A stretch of 6,469 nucleotides of DNA from Lachnospiraceae bacterium (GTDB taxonomy: Bacteria; Bacillota; Clostridia; Lachnospirales; Lachnospiraceae), in contig JAIKXK010000220.1 in assembly GCA_024684155.1 (NCBI GenBank), positions 1 to 6,469 on the forward strand, written 5' to 3'. The position numbers and the translations under genes are program-made. The notes under the pieces are model-generated. The model did not search any database. It worked only from the letters and a program-made list of their open reading frames with translations, and was not told the origin of the DNA. Each line of letters starts with the position of its first letter. Positions within the stretch are counted from its first letter, which is position 1. This document shows, in pieces, positions 1 through 6,455 of the stretch.

Positions 1-155
1 GTAATAGAGGCCTCATAGCCTAGTTTTTCAAATTCATTTTTAACCCAGGCAGCCGCGTCGTCGGTATACCCGGTTGGAGAATCAATGTGAAGAAGCTCCA
101 CAGTTTTTTCTAAAATAAAATCGGTATAGGGTTTGTATATAGATTCTTTTGCCAT
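1..155 (-). CDS. Probable M42-family metallo-aminopeptidase, N-terminal part (cut by window edge)
   Basis: Only the first 51 codons are inside the window, read leftward from an ATG at 155-153. An AAGAAGGA ribosome binding site lies at 162-169, 6 nt before the start. The translation begins MAKESIYKPYTDFILEK and continues with a stretch containing IDSPTGYTDDAAAWV and FEKLGYEA. The 'hIDSPTGYT..A..fV..El..LGy' pattern is typical of the start of M42 (glutamyl aminopeptidase/endoglucanase-type) peptidases; related M20 peptidases are a less likely alternative. Family members are cytosolic di-metal enzymes that trim N-terminal residues from peptides. The metal-binding residues lie further in and are not visible, so activity cannot be judged. 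The gene is divergent from the signalling operon and has no obvious functional link to it. Confidence 0.72.
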   Translation of the reverse strand, partial: MAKESIYKPYTDFILEKTVELLHIDSPTGYTDDAAAWVKNEFEKLGYEASI

Positions 156-190
156 AATACATCCTTCTTTCTCTTCAAAATTGCAAGGAT

Positions 191-199
191 AGTATAGCA
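191..199 (-). promoter_or_regulatory. Extended -10 promoter for the leftward peptidase gene
   Basis: On the minus strand this reads TGCTATACT, a TGn motif followed by a TATACT -10 box (one mismatch from TATAAT). Transcription would start near 184, giving a leader of about 29 nt before the ATG at 155. No good -35 box lies at the standard distance, which is tolerated for extended -10 promoters. The site is predicted from sequence only. Confidence 0.45.
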
Positions 200-240
200 C
201 AAGGGTGAAAAAACGTGGGCTTTTTTGGAAAATGAATGGT

Positions 241-254
241 AGGAGCATTACTTG
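241..254 (+). promoter_or_regulatory. Ribosome binding site and TTG start of the kinase-like/DegV gene
   Basis: AGGAG at 241-245 lies 6 nt before an in-frame TTG at 252-254. A competing start is the ATG at 300-302, 16 codons later, preceded by GGGAG at 291-295 with only 4 nt of spacing. The first has better spacing and the second a better start codon. The sequence does not decide between them; neither choice affects any recognised domain. Confidence 0.45.
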
Positions 255-2876
255 TGTGATAAAATAATAGAAACATTTATTTGTTATTTCGGGAGTGATA
301 TGGATAATAAGTACGAATCAAATTCAGTAGGGGATGTAGAATATCTTCTACTATTAATTTCATTTACAATTACAGCAATCTGTTTGCTGGTAGAAACAGT
401 GCTGCATAATTGGGATAAAGTAATTATTCCAGTTGTTATTTGCCTGTTAATCTTTTGCTGGTCATTAAATCTCGCACAGAGATTTTCTGCGACACATCGT
501 GTCTATGTCTATGTTATTTCCATGTTGTTTTGTTATTTTTACTATGGCATTCATCAGACGAGCCTGGATATTTTAACCTCAGCCATTGTTGTTATTATTT
601 TGATTTATTTTATTACACGAATCAAAAATATTATTTGGATGGGGATGTTTACCTATTACTTTACTACCTTCTATGACTTTGCCAGAGCAGGAGAAACCTG
701 GAGAGAGATTTATGGCGGGGAAACAGCAAGTATAATACTGCAGTATCTTTTGGTTTTACTTTCAGGTGGAATTGCACTTTTCTTTATCTCTCAGCAAAAA
801 CGGGAAGCCAAAAAGAACAGTATTGATATAAGAAAGGTAGAAGATAATAAAAATCATCATATTGAACAAAGCAGGGTAATGTCCTTGGAACTTGGAAAAC
901 TGGTTCGTGATTCTCTGGGAGAACTATTGGTATTACAGGATTCTCTAAAGGAGAAGTATTCAAATGAAGAAGTATCAAGGGATATGATTTCCTTGTTTGC
1001 ATACCAGTGGGAATTAAATCGGAAATGGGAGCAACTATCTGATTATACAGATATGATTTCTAATAACCTGATAGTGAAAAATGAAGTATATGAAATCTTA
1101 GATCTTGTGGCGCAGTTAAAACAGGAGAGACAAAAACATTCCTATGAGAATTTGGCAGATTTAGTTATTGATGTGGAGCCCATGTCCCCAAAGGCATTGG
1201 TGGGGGATCCGGATTTAATTTTTAAAATTTTAAAACAGCTAATTGCCAATGGTCTTCGTTATACAAAACAGGGCGGTGTTCAGGTGAAAATTTACACTCA
1301 TAGTTACAATGATGAGTGTAATCTTTGTATCGAAGTAAATGATACCGGTATGGGAATTGAGCAATCTGATTTAGAGCGTATTTTAGAATTATTAGATGAA
1401 CGCAGAACAACGGATTATCGCCCTGGTGGGTTAGGCCTTGGACTTTATCTGGTAAGTGGCTATGTAAAAGAAATGGGAGGCTTTTTTCAGATAGAAAGTG
1501 AACTAGGGACGGGAACCACCGTTTATGTCAGTATTCCACAAAGAATTTCTGATGCAGCACCTTGCATGACTTATGATAAAAAACTTGGCGTGTGTGTTGC
1601 TTATGAAGACGTTTCCTATAAATCCGAAAGGATGAATTCATATTACGAGGAAATGTTTCGAAACCTATCAGAAAAGCTGGATATTCCGTCCTATGCCATT
1701 AGAAATAATAAAGAATTAATGGAACTTACGGAAGCGTATCAAAAGGTATGTTTATGTGTTGCCATAGAGTATTACAATGCCAATCGTCAATTATATGATG
1801 GGTTAGAGGATGTATTTTTAACAGTGACATGCCGAAGTGAAAAAGAAATTCCTTCGGATAGTGCAGCCCATTTTATCTATACTCCAATTAGTACGATAGA
1901 TATTTTACATATTACAGAGAAGGCAAAACAAACTATTCGTCATCGAAGACGTGGGGATGATCAGGCAGAAGCGTGTATAAATCCAAATCAAATTAATGTT
2001 TTGAATTTAAATCAGCGAGATATTTATAAGCATGGTGGTAAAAGAATTATTATCTGTACAGATAGTATGGCAGATTTAAGTTTAGAGTCATCGAGAGCAT
2101 ATGGAATCCCTATTATCCCTTTCCGAATTTTTACGGATGGGTCCTGCTTTTGGGATGGGGTGGAAATTTCCCAGGAGTGTGCACTGAATTACATGAAAGA
2201 CCATCCTAGAGTTTATTCCATGGCTCCCTCAGAAGAAGAGTTTCGGGATTTCTTCGAGAGTTATATGAAGTATGCAGATCATATTATTTATATCAGTACA
2301 GCAAAGAAAGTAAGCGCTGCTTATGAAAGGGCTTGCAGGGTAGCACAGAAATTCGACAATGTTTCTGTCTTTAACTCCGGACATGTTTCGGGTGGAGTGG
2401 CATTAATGGCCATGATGGCAGAAAAGAAGGTAAGAGAGGGAAAAAGTCCAGAGGAAATACTTTTGTATCTGGATAAATTAAAAGGAAGGGTGAAGACATC
2501 TTTTCTCATAGATAATTTAGACCAGCTGGCCCATGTGGGACGTGTTAATAAGCTAGTGGCAGCCCTTGCCCATGCATTTCATATACATCCAATTATGGTG
2601 ACGAAAAAAGACGCTTTTCGTATGGGAGGTTTTTGTATAGGAAGCTTACCTTATGCAAAAGAGACCTATATTCGAAAAGTATTAAGAAAAAAGAATGTAG
2701 ATTTAGATTATGCTTTTGTAGGATCTGTAGGACTGCCAGGGCGAGAGAGTACAGGATTGCAACAGTTATTAATCTCAGAGGGAAATTTCAAACACGTAAT
2801 TTCTCGTAAGGCATCTGCTGCAATTTCTATTAATTGTGGTGCGGGTACTTTTGGAATTATTTATATGGAAAAATAA
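252..2876 (+). CDS. Membrane histidine-kinase-like protein fused to a C-terminal DegV fatty-acid-binding domain
   Basis: This 874-residue protein has four parts. Residues 31-180 contain about six hydrophobic segments (near 31-51, 57-74, 84-100, 106-122, 127-141 and 160-180). Residues 206-430 resemble a histidine kinase core: an H-box-like MSLEL (210-214), an N box with N333 in IANGLRYT, a G1 box DTGMG (364-368), a G2 box GLGLGL (393-398) and GTGTTVYV (419-426). The phosphoacceptor His is replaced by Leu212, so ordinary autophosphorylation is unlikely although ATP binding may persist. Residues 444-555 look like a receiver fold without a clear phospho-acceptor Asp. Residues 598-874 are a DegV domain: CTDSMADL (602-609), FWDGVEIS (633-640), SMAPS (656-660), NSGHVSGG (708-715), DNLDQLAHVGRV (754-765) and IHPIM (778-782). 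Known DegV/FakB proteins bind fatty acids and, in FakB, present them to a kinase. First gene of a three-gene operon. The start could instead be the ATG at 300. The domain calls are firm; the role as a lipid-responsive membrane regulator is inferred. Confidence 0.85.
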   Translation: MCDKIIETFICYFGSDMDNKYESNSVGDVEYLLLLISFTITAICLLVETVLHNWDKVIIPVVICLLIFCWSLNLAQRFSATHRVYVYVISMLFCYFYYGIHQTSLDILTSAIVVIILIYFITRIKNIIWMGMFTYYFTTFYDFARAGETWREIYGGETASIILQYLLVLLSGGIALFFISQQKREAKKNSIDIRKVEDNKNHHIEQSRVMSLELGKLVRDSLGELLVLQDSLKEKYSNEEVSRDMISLFAYQWELNRKWEQLSDYTDMISNNLIVKNEVYEILDLVAQLKQERQKHSYENLADLVIDVEPMSPKALVGDPDLIFKILKQLIANGLRYTKQGGVQVKIYTHSYNDECNLCIEVNDTGMGIEQSDLERILELLDERRTTDYRPGGLGLGLYLVSGYVKEMGGFFQIESELGTGTTVYVSIPQRISDAAPCMTYDKKLGVCVAYEDVSYKSERMNSYYEEMFRNLSEKLDIPSYAIRNNKELMELTEAYQKVCLCVAIEYYNANRQLYDGLEDVFLTVTCRSEKEIPSDSAAHFIYTPISTIDILHITEKAKQTIRHRRRGDDQAEACINPNQINVLNLNQRDIYKHGGKRIIICTDSMADLSLESSRAYGIPIIPFRIFTDGSCFWDGVEISQECALNYMKDHPRVYSMAPSEEEFRDFFESYMKYADHIIYISTAKKVSAAYERACRVAQKFDNVSVFNSGHVSGGVALMAMMAEKKVREGKSPEEILLYLDKLKGRVKTSFLIDNLDQLAHVGRVNKLVAALAHAFHIHPIMVTKKDAFRMGGFCIGSLPYAKETYIRKVLRKKNVDLDYAFVGSVGLPGRESTGLQQLLISEGNFKHVISRKASAAISINCGAGTFGIIYMEK

Positions 2877-2888
2877 GGGAGCGTATCA

Positions 2889-4268
2889 ATGAAGAGAAAT
2901 CCGTTTAGAACAGTGGCGGCCCTCCTTATAATCGGTGTTGTGGCAATGGCGATGTTGTCTTATGTGCTGTTTGGCACTGATAATGATGAAGAGGAAAATC
3001 AACGCCTTTTAATTGCAGAGATGGTAGATAACAAGGTGATGGAATATTTGTCCGAGCCTATTACTGTTTCCCAGATGATTAGCCAGGATACGAATCTAAA
3101 GAATATGTTGGTAAATGAATCTGATTATAGTGAGGATGAAATAATTTCTAATATGAGAAATTATCTGTATTCCATTAAGAGACAGTTTGGTTTTTCGGCC
3201 GTATATGTTATTTCAGACTCAAGTAAAAACTACTATTCCTATGCCGGGCTAAATAAGGTGGTAGATCCGGAAAATGATTCCTTTGATACCTGGTATTCTG
3301 ATTTTTTGGAAACAGGACGTGATTATCAAATAGAGTCCTCCACAGATGAAGTAAACCGGAATGAACTAACCGTATTTTTGGACCGACGAGTTCAGGATGA
3401 TGAAGGAAATCTCCTTGGAGTATCTGGAGTTGGATTACAGACCAATAAAGTAATGCATATCCTAGAGGGGTATGAGGAACAGTTTGGAGTGCGAATTGAC
3501 TATGTAACAGCCAATGGGTTGGTACAGATGAGCAGTCGTACATCAGCGGTGCATTCTTCCTATGTATCAGGAATTGACTATCCATCTGTCTCAGATGATA
3601 CCTATCATTATCAGTCCTATGGTGTTGGTGGATTTGCCGTTGTAAGATATGTGGAGGAATTAGGGTGGTATTTGGTAATTCGCAGTGAAAGAACTTTCGA
3701 AACCAGTGGATTAAACTATGTTTATTTCTTCGCTTTGGTGCTAATTCTTATTATTTCTTTAGCGGTATTATTTACAGCAGGAAATCAAATGAACGCAGAG
3801 TCGGGAATGATATTGAAAAGCAGTAAAAATGTGGATGGAGAAACAGGACTTCCCAATAGAGATTATTTTGCAAGGGTATATGGCGAAACAGGAATTTTAA
3901 ATACAACCCAATATCAAAGTATTGCTGAGTTTGCCATTGATGAGTTTGAGAAATTCGAAAGTACTTCTTCTTATAATCGCACCTTACAATCAGTTGTAAG
4001 AACTGCCAGGGAAGTCTTTGGCCAGGGTAGTGAGTTAATGCGTTGGGGAAAGAACTCCTTTGTTATTTTATTTGAAATACCAGTGGATGATGCAGAAATA
4101 TTATGCAAGGAGTTTTGTAAATCTATAGAGGAAAGAGGACAGGTTAGCATCTCTGTAGGTTTGACGGAAATAGATTTAAAAGAAACATTAATGGGTAATT
4201 ATTATCGAGCAGTCCAAAATCTATATTTAGTAAAAGAATTGGGCGGAAATAATGTAAAGAGGGGATAG
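2889..4268 (+). CDS. Membrane Cache-domain protein with degenerate (probably inactive) GGDEF domain
   Basis: This 459-residue protein starts at an ATG with GGGAG at 2877-2881, 7 nt upstream and directly after the previous stop codon. A membrane segment (about 7-28) is followed by an extracellular sensor (about 35-270) that looks like a double-Cache domain, for example DDEGNLLGVSGVGL at 170-183. A second membrane segment (about 277-297) leads to a cytoplasmic GGDEF-like domain (about 314-457). The fold is recognisable from DGETGLPNRDYF (316-327), ISVGLTE (421-427) and a C-terminal KELGGNNV (449-456). The signature loop reads RWGKNSF (385-391) where active cyclases have RxGGDEF. The metal-binding region reads AIDEFEKF (349-356) instead of DIDxFKxxND. 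Diguanylate cyclase activity is therefore very unlikely. The domain may bind GTP or c-di-GMP, or pair with the active cyclase encoded next door; this is inferred. There is no HAMP domain between the membrane and the GGDEF-like domain. Confidence 0.82.
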   Translation: MKRNPFRTVAALLIIGVVAMAMLSYVLFGTDNDEEENQRLLIAEMVDNKVMEYLSEPITVSQMISQDTNLKNMLVNESDYSEDEIISNMRNYLYSIKRQFGFSAVYVISDSSKNYYSYAGLNKVVDPENDSFDTWYSDFLETGRDYQIESSTDEVNRNELTVFLDRRVQDDEGNLLGVSGVGLQTNKVMHILEGYEEQFGVRIDYVTANGLVQMSSRTSAVHSSYVSGIDYPSVSDDTYHYQSYGVGGFAVVRYVEELGWYLVIRSERTFETSGLNYVYFFALVLILIISLAVLFTAGNQMNAESGMILKSSKNVDGETGLPNRDYFARVYGETGILNTTQYQSIAEFAIDEFEKFESTSSYNRTLQSVVRTAREVFGQGSELMRWGKNSFVILFEIPVDDAEILCKEFCKSIEERGQVSISVGLTEIDLKETLMGNYYRAVQNLYLVKELGGNNVKRG

Positions 4269-4270
4269 GT

Positions 4271-5935
4271 ATGAAATCAATTCGAACGAGATTAATAGCC
4301 TCTTTTATGGGAACAATTATACTTTTATTTTTTGCACTGTCTGCAATTGGAGTTTATTACGTTATGGCAGCAATAGAGGAGCATTCTTCTCAGTCTATGG
4401 TGTTATTAAGTGATGAAACAACGGAGCAGTTAGATACTCATTTTTCTAATGTGGAACAGGCCATTCAGGTAGAAGAGGATTATTTGCTTTCAACGGTTGA
4501 TATTATAGAGTATCAAACCAATGAAGAATATCGAAATCAGTTATTTGCCACGCTTCAGGATAGAATGGAAAATGCTGCCCAGATTGTTACGAATGTAGAG
4601 TCTGTATATTTTCGCCCTGATCCAGAAGCCTATGGAGGAACCTCCGGTTTCTTTTTAGCAGCAAAGGATACAGGGGGATTTCAGAGTGTAACCCCTACGA
4701 ATATTTTGAAATATGATACGGATGACAGAGAACACGTGGCCTGGTATTATGAGCCTATTGAAAAGGGAGAGGCGATGTGGCTGGAACCCTACTCCAACGA
4801 AAATATTAATGTGTATATGATTTCCTATGTGACACCTGTGTATTTAGGCAGTGATTTTCTAGGGGTTATGGGAATGGACATTAATATGAACCTGGTTCAT
4901 CTGGCCATTGACAAAATTGATTATCAAAATAGCAAAGGTGCTTTAATTAGTGAGAGTGGAAACCTTTTATACCATGCGGATTATAATGGAGGTCTTTTAA
5001 AAGAAGATTTTACTGGAGATATTTTAGCAGCTAGTAAGTATTTTGAAGACAGTTATATTGATACAGGGAAAAATTATGAATATAGTGTGGGAACAGACCA
5101 TTATCGGATTATTGTCAGCCGATTGAAAAATGGCATGATACTGGCCATCTCTACACCGGAGAAATCTTTATTTGCCATTCAAACAAAAATGTTATTACAA
5201 CTGGGTATTATCCTTGCTTTTGCACTGGTATTAGTTATTTTTGTATCTTTAAATATGACAAAGAAAATTGTAGATCCTATTGTGGAACTTACCCAGGCTT
5301 CATCTCGTATTGCCAAAGGAGAGCTAGGCCAGGAAATTGTATTCCAATCCAAAGATGAATTAGGATCTTTAGCAAATAGTATTCGAAAAATCAGTGTGGA
5401 ATTAAAGGAATATATTGATTACATTCATGACCAGGCCTACTTAGATGCCATGACAGGAGTTCGAAATAAGGGGGCATATTTAGCAGAAGAAAAACGACAG
5501 GAACGATTGATTCGAGAAAAAATGGCATCCTTTAGTATTTATGTTTTTGACGTAAATGGTTTAAAGAAGATGAATGATACCAAAGGCCATGAGTATGGAG
5601 ATATGATGATAAAAGATGCAGCTCTAAATATTCGAACTGTCTTTGGTGGAAATCAGTTATATCGAATTGGCGGAGATGAGTTTGTGGTTTTTGGGCCTGA
5701 AGTAGGTGAGGATGAAATTAAACGATTATTTGCCAGATTTGATGAACAGCTTCGGAGCTTTAATAAGGAAAATATTAAGTACGAGGAAGAGCTGGCGGTG
5801 TCGAAGGGCGTAGCTGTGTATAACTCAGAAATGGACAATGAGTTTGCAGATGTATTTGCAAGAGCAGATGAAGAGATGTATTGCTGTAAAGCAAAATACT
5901 ATGAGACTCATGGAGACAGAAGACGACGGTCCTAA
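4271..5935 (+). CDS. Diguanylate cyclase, membrane dCache-HAMP-GGDEF
   Basis: This 554-residue protein would make the second messenger c-di-GMP from two GTP. Membrane segment 1 (about 8-32) is followed by an extracellular double-Cache sensor (about 40-300) with the characteristic FLGVMGMDI (196-204). Membrane segment 2 (about 306-327) leads to a HAMP domain (about 328-380, including DPIVELTQASSRIAKGELG). The GGDEF domain (about 385-545) keeps DAMTGVRNK (392-400), metal-binding D427 in FDVNGLKKMND, the GHEYGD helix (439-444) and an intact RIGGDEF (465-471), so it should be active. The inhibitory RxxD site expected five residues before GGDEF reads FGGN (458-461), so product inhibition at the I-site is probably absent. 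The ATG follows the upstream stop by 2 nt, and its GAGGGG site (4259-4264) lies inside the last codons of the upstream gene, implying translational coupling. The ligand is unknown. It is the only clearly catalytic signalling protein of the operon. Confidence 0.92.
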   Translation: MKSIRTRLIASFMGTIILLFFALSAIGVYYVMAAIEEHSSQSMVLLSDETTEQLDTHFSNVEQAIQVEEDYLLSTVDIIEYQTNEEYRNQLFATLQDRMENAAQIVTNVESVYFRPDPEAYGGTSGFFLAAKDTGGFQSVTPTNILKYDTDDREHVAWYYEPIEKGEAMWLEPYSNENINVYMISYVTPVYLGSDFLGVMGMDINMNLVHLAIDKIDYQNSKGALISESGNLLYHADYNGGLLKEDFTGDILAASKYFEDSYIDTGKNYEYSVGTDHYRIIVSRLKNGMILAISTPEKSLFAIQTKMLLQLGIILAFALVLVIFVSLNMTKKIVDPIVELTQASSRIAKGELGQEIVFQSKDELGSLANSIRKISVELKEYIDYIHDQAYLDAMTGVRNKGAYLAEEKRQERLIREKMASFSIYVFDVNGLKKMNDTKGHEYGDMMIKDAALNIRTVFGGNQLYRIGGDEFVVFGPEVGEDEIKRLFARFDEQLRSFNKENIKYEEELAVSKGVAVYNSEMDNEFADVFARADEEMYCCKAKYYETHGDRRRRS

Positions 5936-5958
5936 GAAAATAAATAGTCAACGAAAAA

Positions 5959-6000
5959 GGGAGGAGAGAATCCTAAAGATTCTCTTCTCCCCATTTTTTT
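5959..6000 (+). terminator. Intrinsic terminator of the signalling operon, usable in both directions
   Basis: A 14-bp stem (5959-5972 with 5978-5991) contains one G.T(U) pair at 5964/5986 and closes a 5-nt loop, CTAAA. It is followed by seven T at 5994-6000. It starts 23 nt after the cyclase stop codon. Five A at 5954-5958 provide a shorter T tract on the other strand, so it may also end the convergent HxlR gene. In that direction the G.U pair becomes a C.A mismatch, making it weaker. The loop and one arm lie within the 3' end of the HxlR gene. Confidence 0.88.
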
Positions 6001-6311
6001 AGTTCCAATAAAATAGGAATCAGGGTATGAGTTTTATCTGTTAATGAATATTCCACTCGAACCGGCATTTCATCATATTGCGTTCGTGTCACTAAACCAT
6101 CTTGTTCTAATTCCTTTAAGGATTGTGCCAACATGGTATTTGTGATTCCAAACACTTCTCGTCTTAAATCACCATAGCGAACAACTTCATTGTTATCAAT
6201 GACACAAAGAATCATAATCTTCCATTTGCCGCCCATGGTGTTTAATACTTTTTTTAAACCACAGCCTTCCCCTGCCAGGCTTTCACATAAGGGTTCTTTC
6301 TTTTTACTCAT
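5973..6311 (-). CDS. HxlR-family winged-helix transcriptional regulator
   Basis: This 112-residue protein starts at an ATG at 6311-6309 with AAAGGAG at 6323-6317, 5 nt upstream. The length is usual for the HxlR/YodB/HypR family of small dimeric DNA-binding proteins. Family hallmarks are NTMGGKWKIMIL (24-35), YGDLRREVFGITNTMLAQSL (46-65), KELEQDGLVTR (66-76) and the wing PVRVEYSLTDKT (83-94). Cysteines occur at positions 9, 17 and 36. Cys17 lies about where YodB-type regulators carry their redox- or electrophile-sensing Cys, so a thiol-based switch is possible but not shown. The gene is convergent with the signalling operon, overlapping its terminator, and divergent from the gene starting at 6456, which is the usual arrangement for an HxlR regulator and its target. 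The stop codon sits in the terminator loop. Confidence 0.92.
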   Translation of the reverse strand: MSKKKEPLCESLAGEGCGLKKVLNTMGGKWKIMILCVIDNNEVVRYGDLRREVFGITNTMLAQSLKELEQDGLVTRTQYDEMPVRVEYSLTDKTHTLIPILLELKKWGEENL

Positions 6312-6331
6312 AAAAACTCCTTTCAGTCAGT

Positions 6332-6453
6332 TTTTTCTTACCAGGTTAATTATTTTTGCGTACTTGATATATTTTTCTTACCACATATAATAAACGTATC
6401 AATTGAGGAAATCAATGAAAAAAGAATAATTTGTATGAAAAGGAAGGTAAGAA
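6332..6453. repeat. Three copies of TTCTTACC in the HxlR divergent spacer, candidate operator
   Basis: TTTTTCTTACCA occurs twice in the same orientation, at 6332-6343 and 6372-6383, exactly 40 bp apart (close to four helical turns). A third copy of the 8-bp core, inverted as GGTAAGAA, lies at 6446-6453, just before the ATG at 6456. The middle copy fills the -35/-10 spacer of the rightward promoter, and the first lies in the leader of the HxlR gene. Positions fit binding sites for the adjacent HxlR-type regulator, but this family's sites vary and no direct evidence is available. Chance recurrence of a T-rich motif cannot be fully excluded. Confidence 0.45.
6364..6391 (+). promoter_or_regulatory. 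Sigma-A-type promoter of the rightward gene at 6456
   Basis: TTGATA (6364-6369) as -35 and a perfect TATAAT (6386-6391) as -10 are separated by 16 bp. Transcription would begin near 6398, leaving a leader of about 58 nt before the ATG at 6456. TATCAA at 6397-6402, around the predicted start site, is an inverted copy of the -35 box. No equally good promoter for the leftward HxlR gene was found in this spacer. Confidence 0.65.
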
Positions 6454-6455
6454 TT

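Noticed and set aside
205..226. A-tract/T-tract (AAAAAA...TTTTTT) as a terminator or riboswitch hairpin
   Set aside because: Only A-T pairs could form around a 7-nt loop with no GC pairs, too weak for a terminator; no riboswitch consensus was recognised.
156..251. Promoter for the rightward three-gene operon
   Set aside because: Some TA-rich hexamers such as TAGTAT at 190-195 exist, but no -35 box lies at an acceptable distance. A promoter is expected here but cannot be placed with support.
232..267. Short open frame (ATG at 232, 11 codons) overlapping the TTG start as a possible leader peptide
   Set aside because: Ribosome binding site is poor, the peptide has no regulatory amino-acid run, and no attenuator hairpin follows it.
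3208..3585. 125-codon open frame on the minus strand inside the Cache-domain gene
   Set aside because: It lies wholly opposite a well-supported gene, has no ribosome binding site of note and no family resemblance in its translation.
4721..4880. Amino-acid-binding (dCache_1AA-type) motif in the diguanylate cyclase sensor
   Set aside because: The sequence HVAWYYEP has Val where the motif's Arg (RxWY) is expected, so the ligand cannot be assigned as an amino acid.
6190..6390. 66-codon open frame on the plus strand opposite the HxlR gene
   Set aside because: It overlaps the strongly supported HxlR gene and its leader; the translation resembles no known family and runs through the promoter region.
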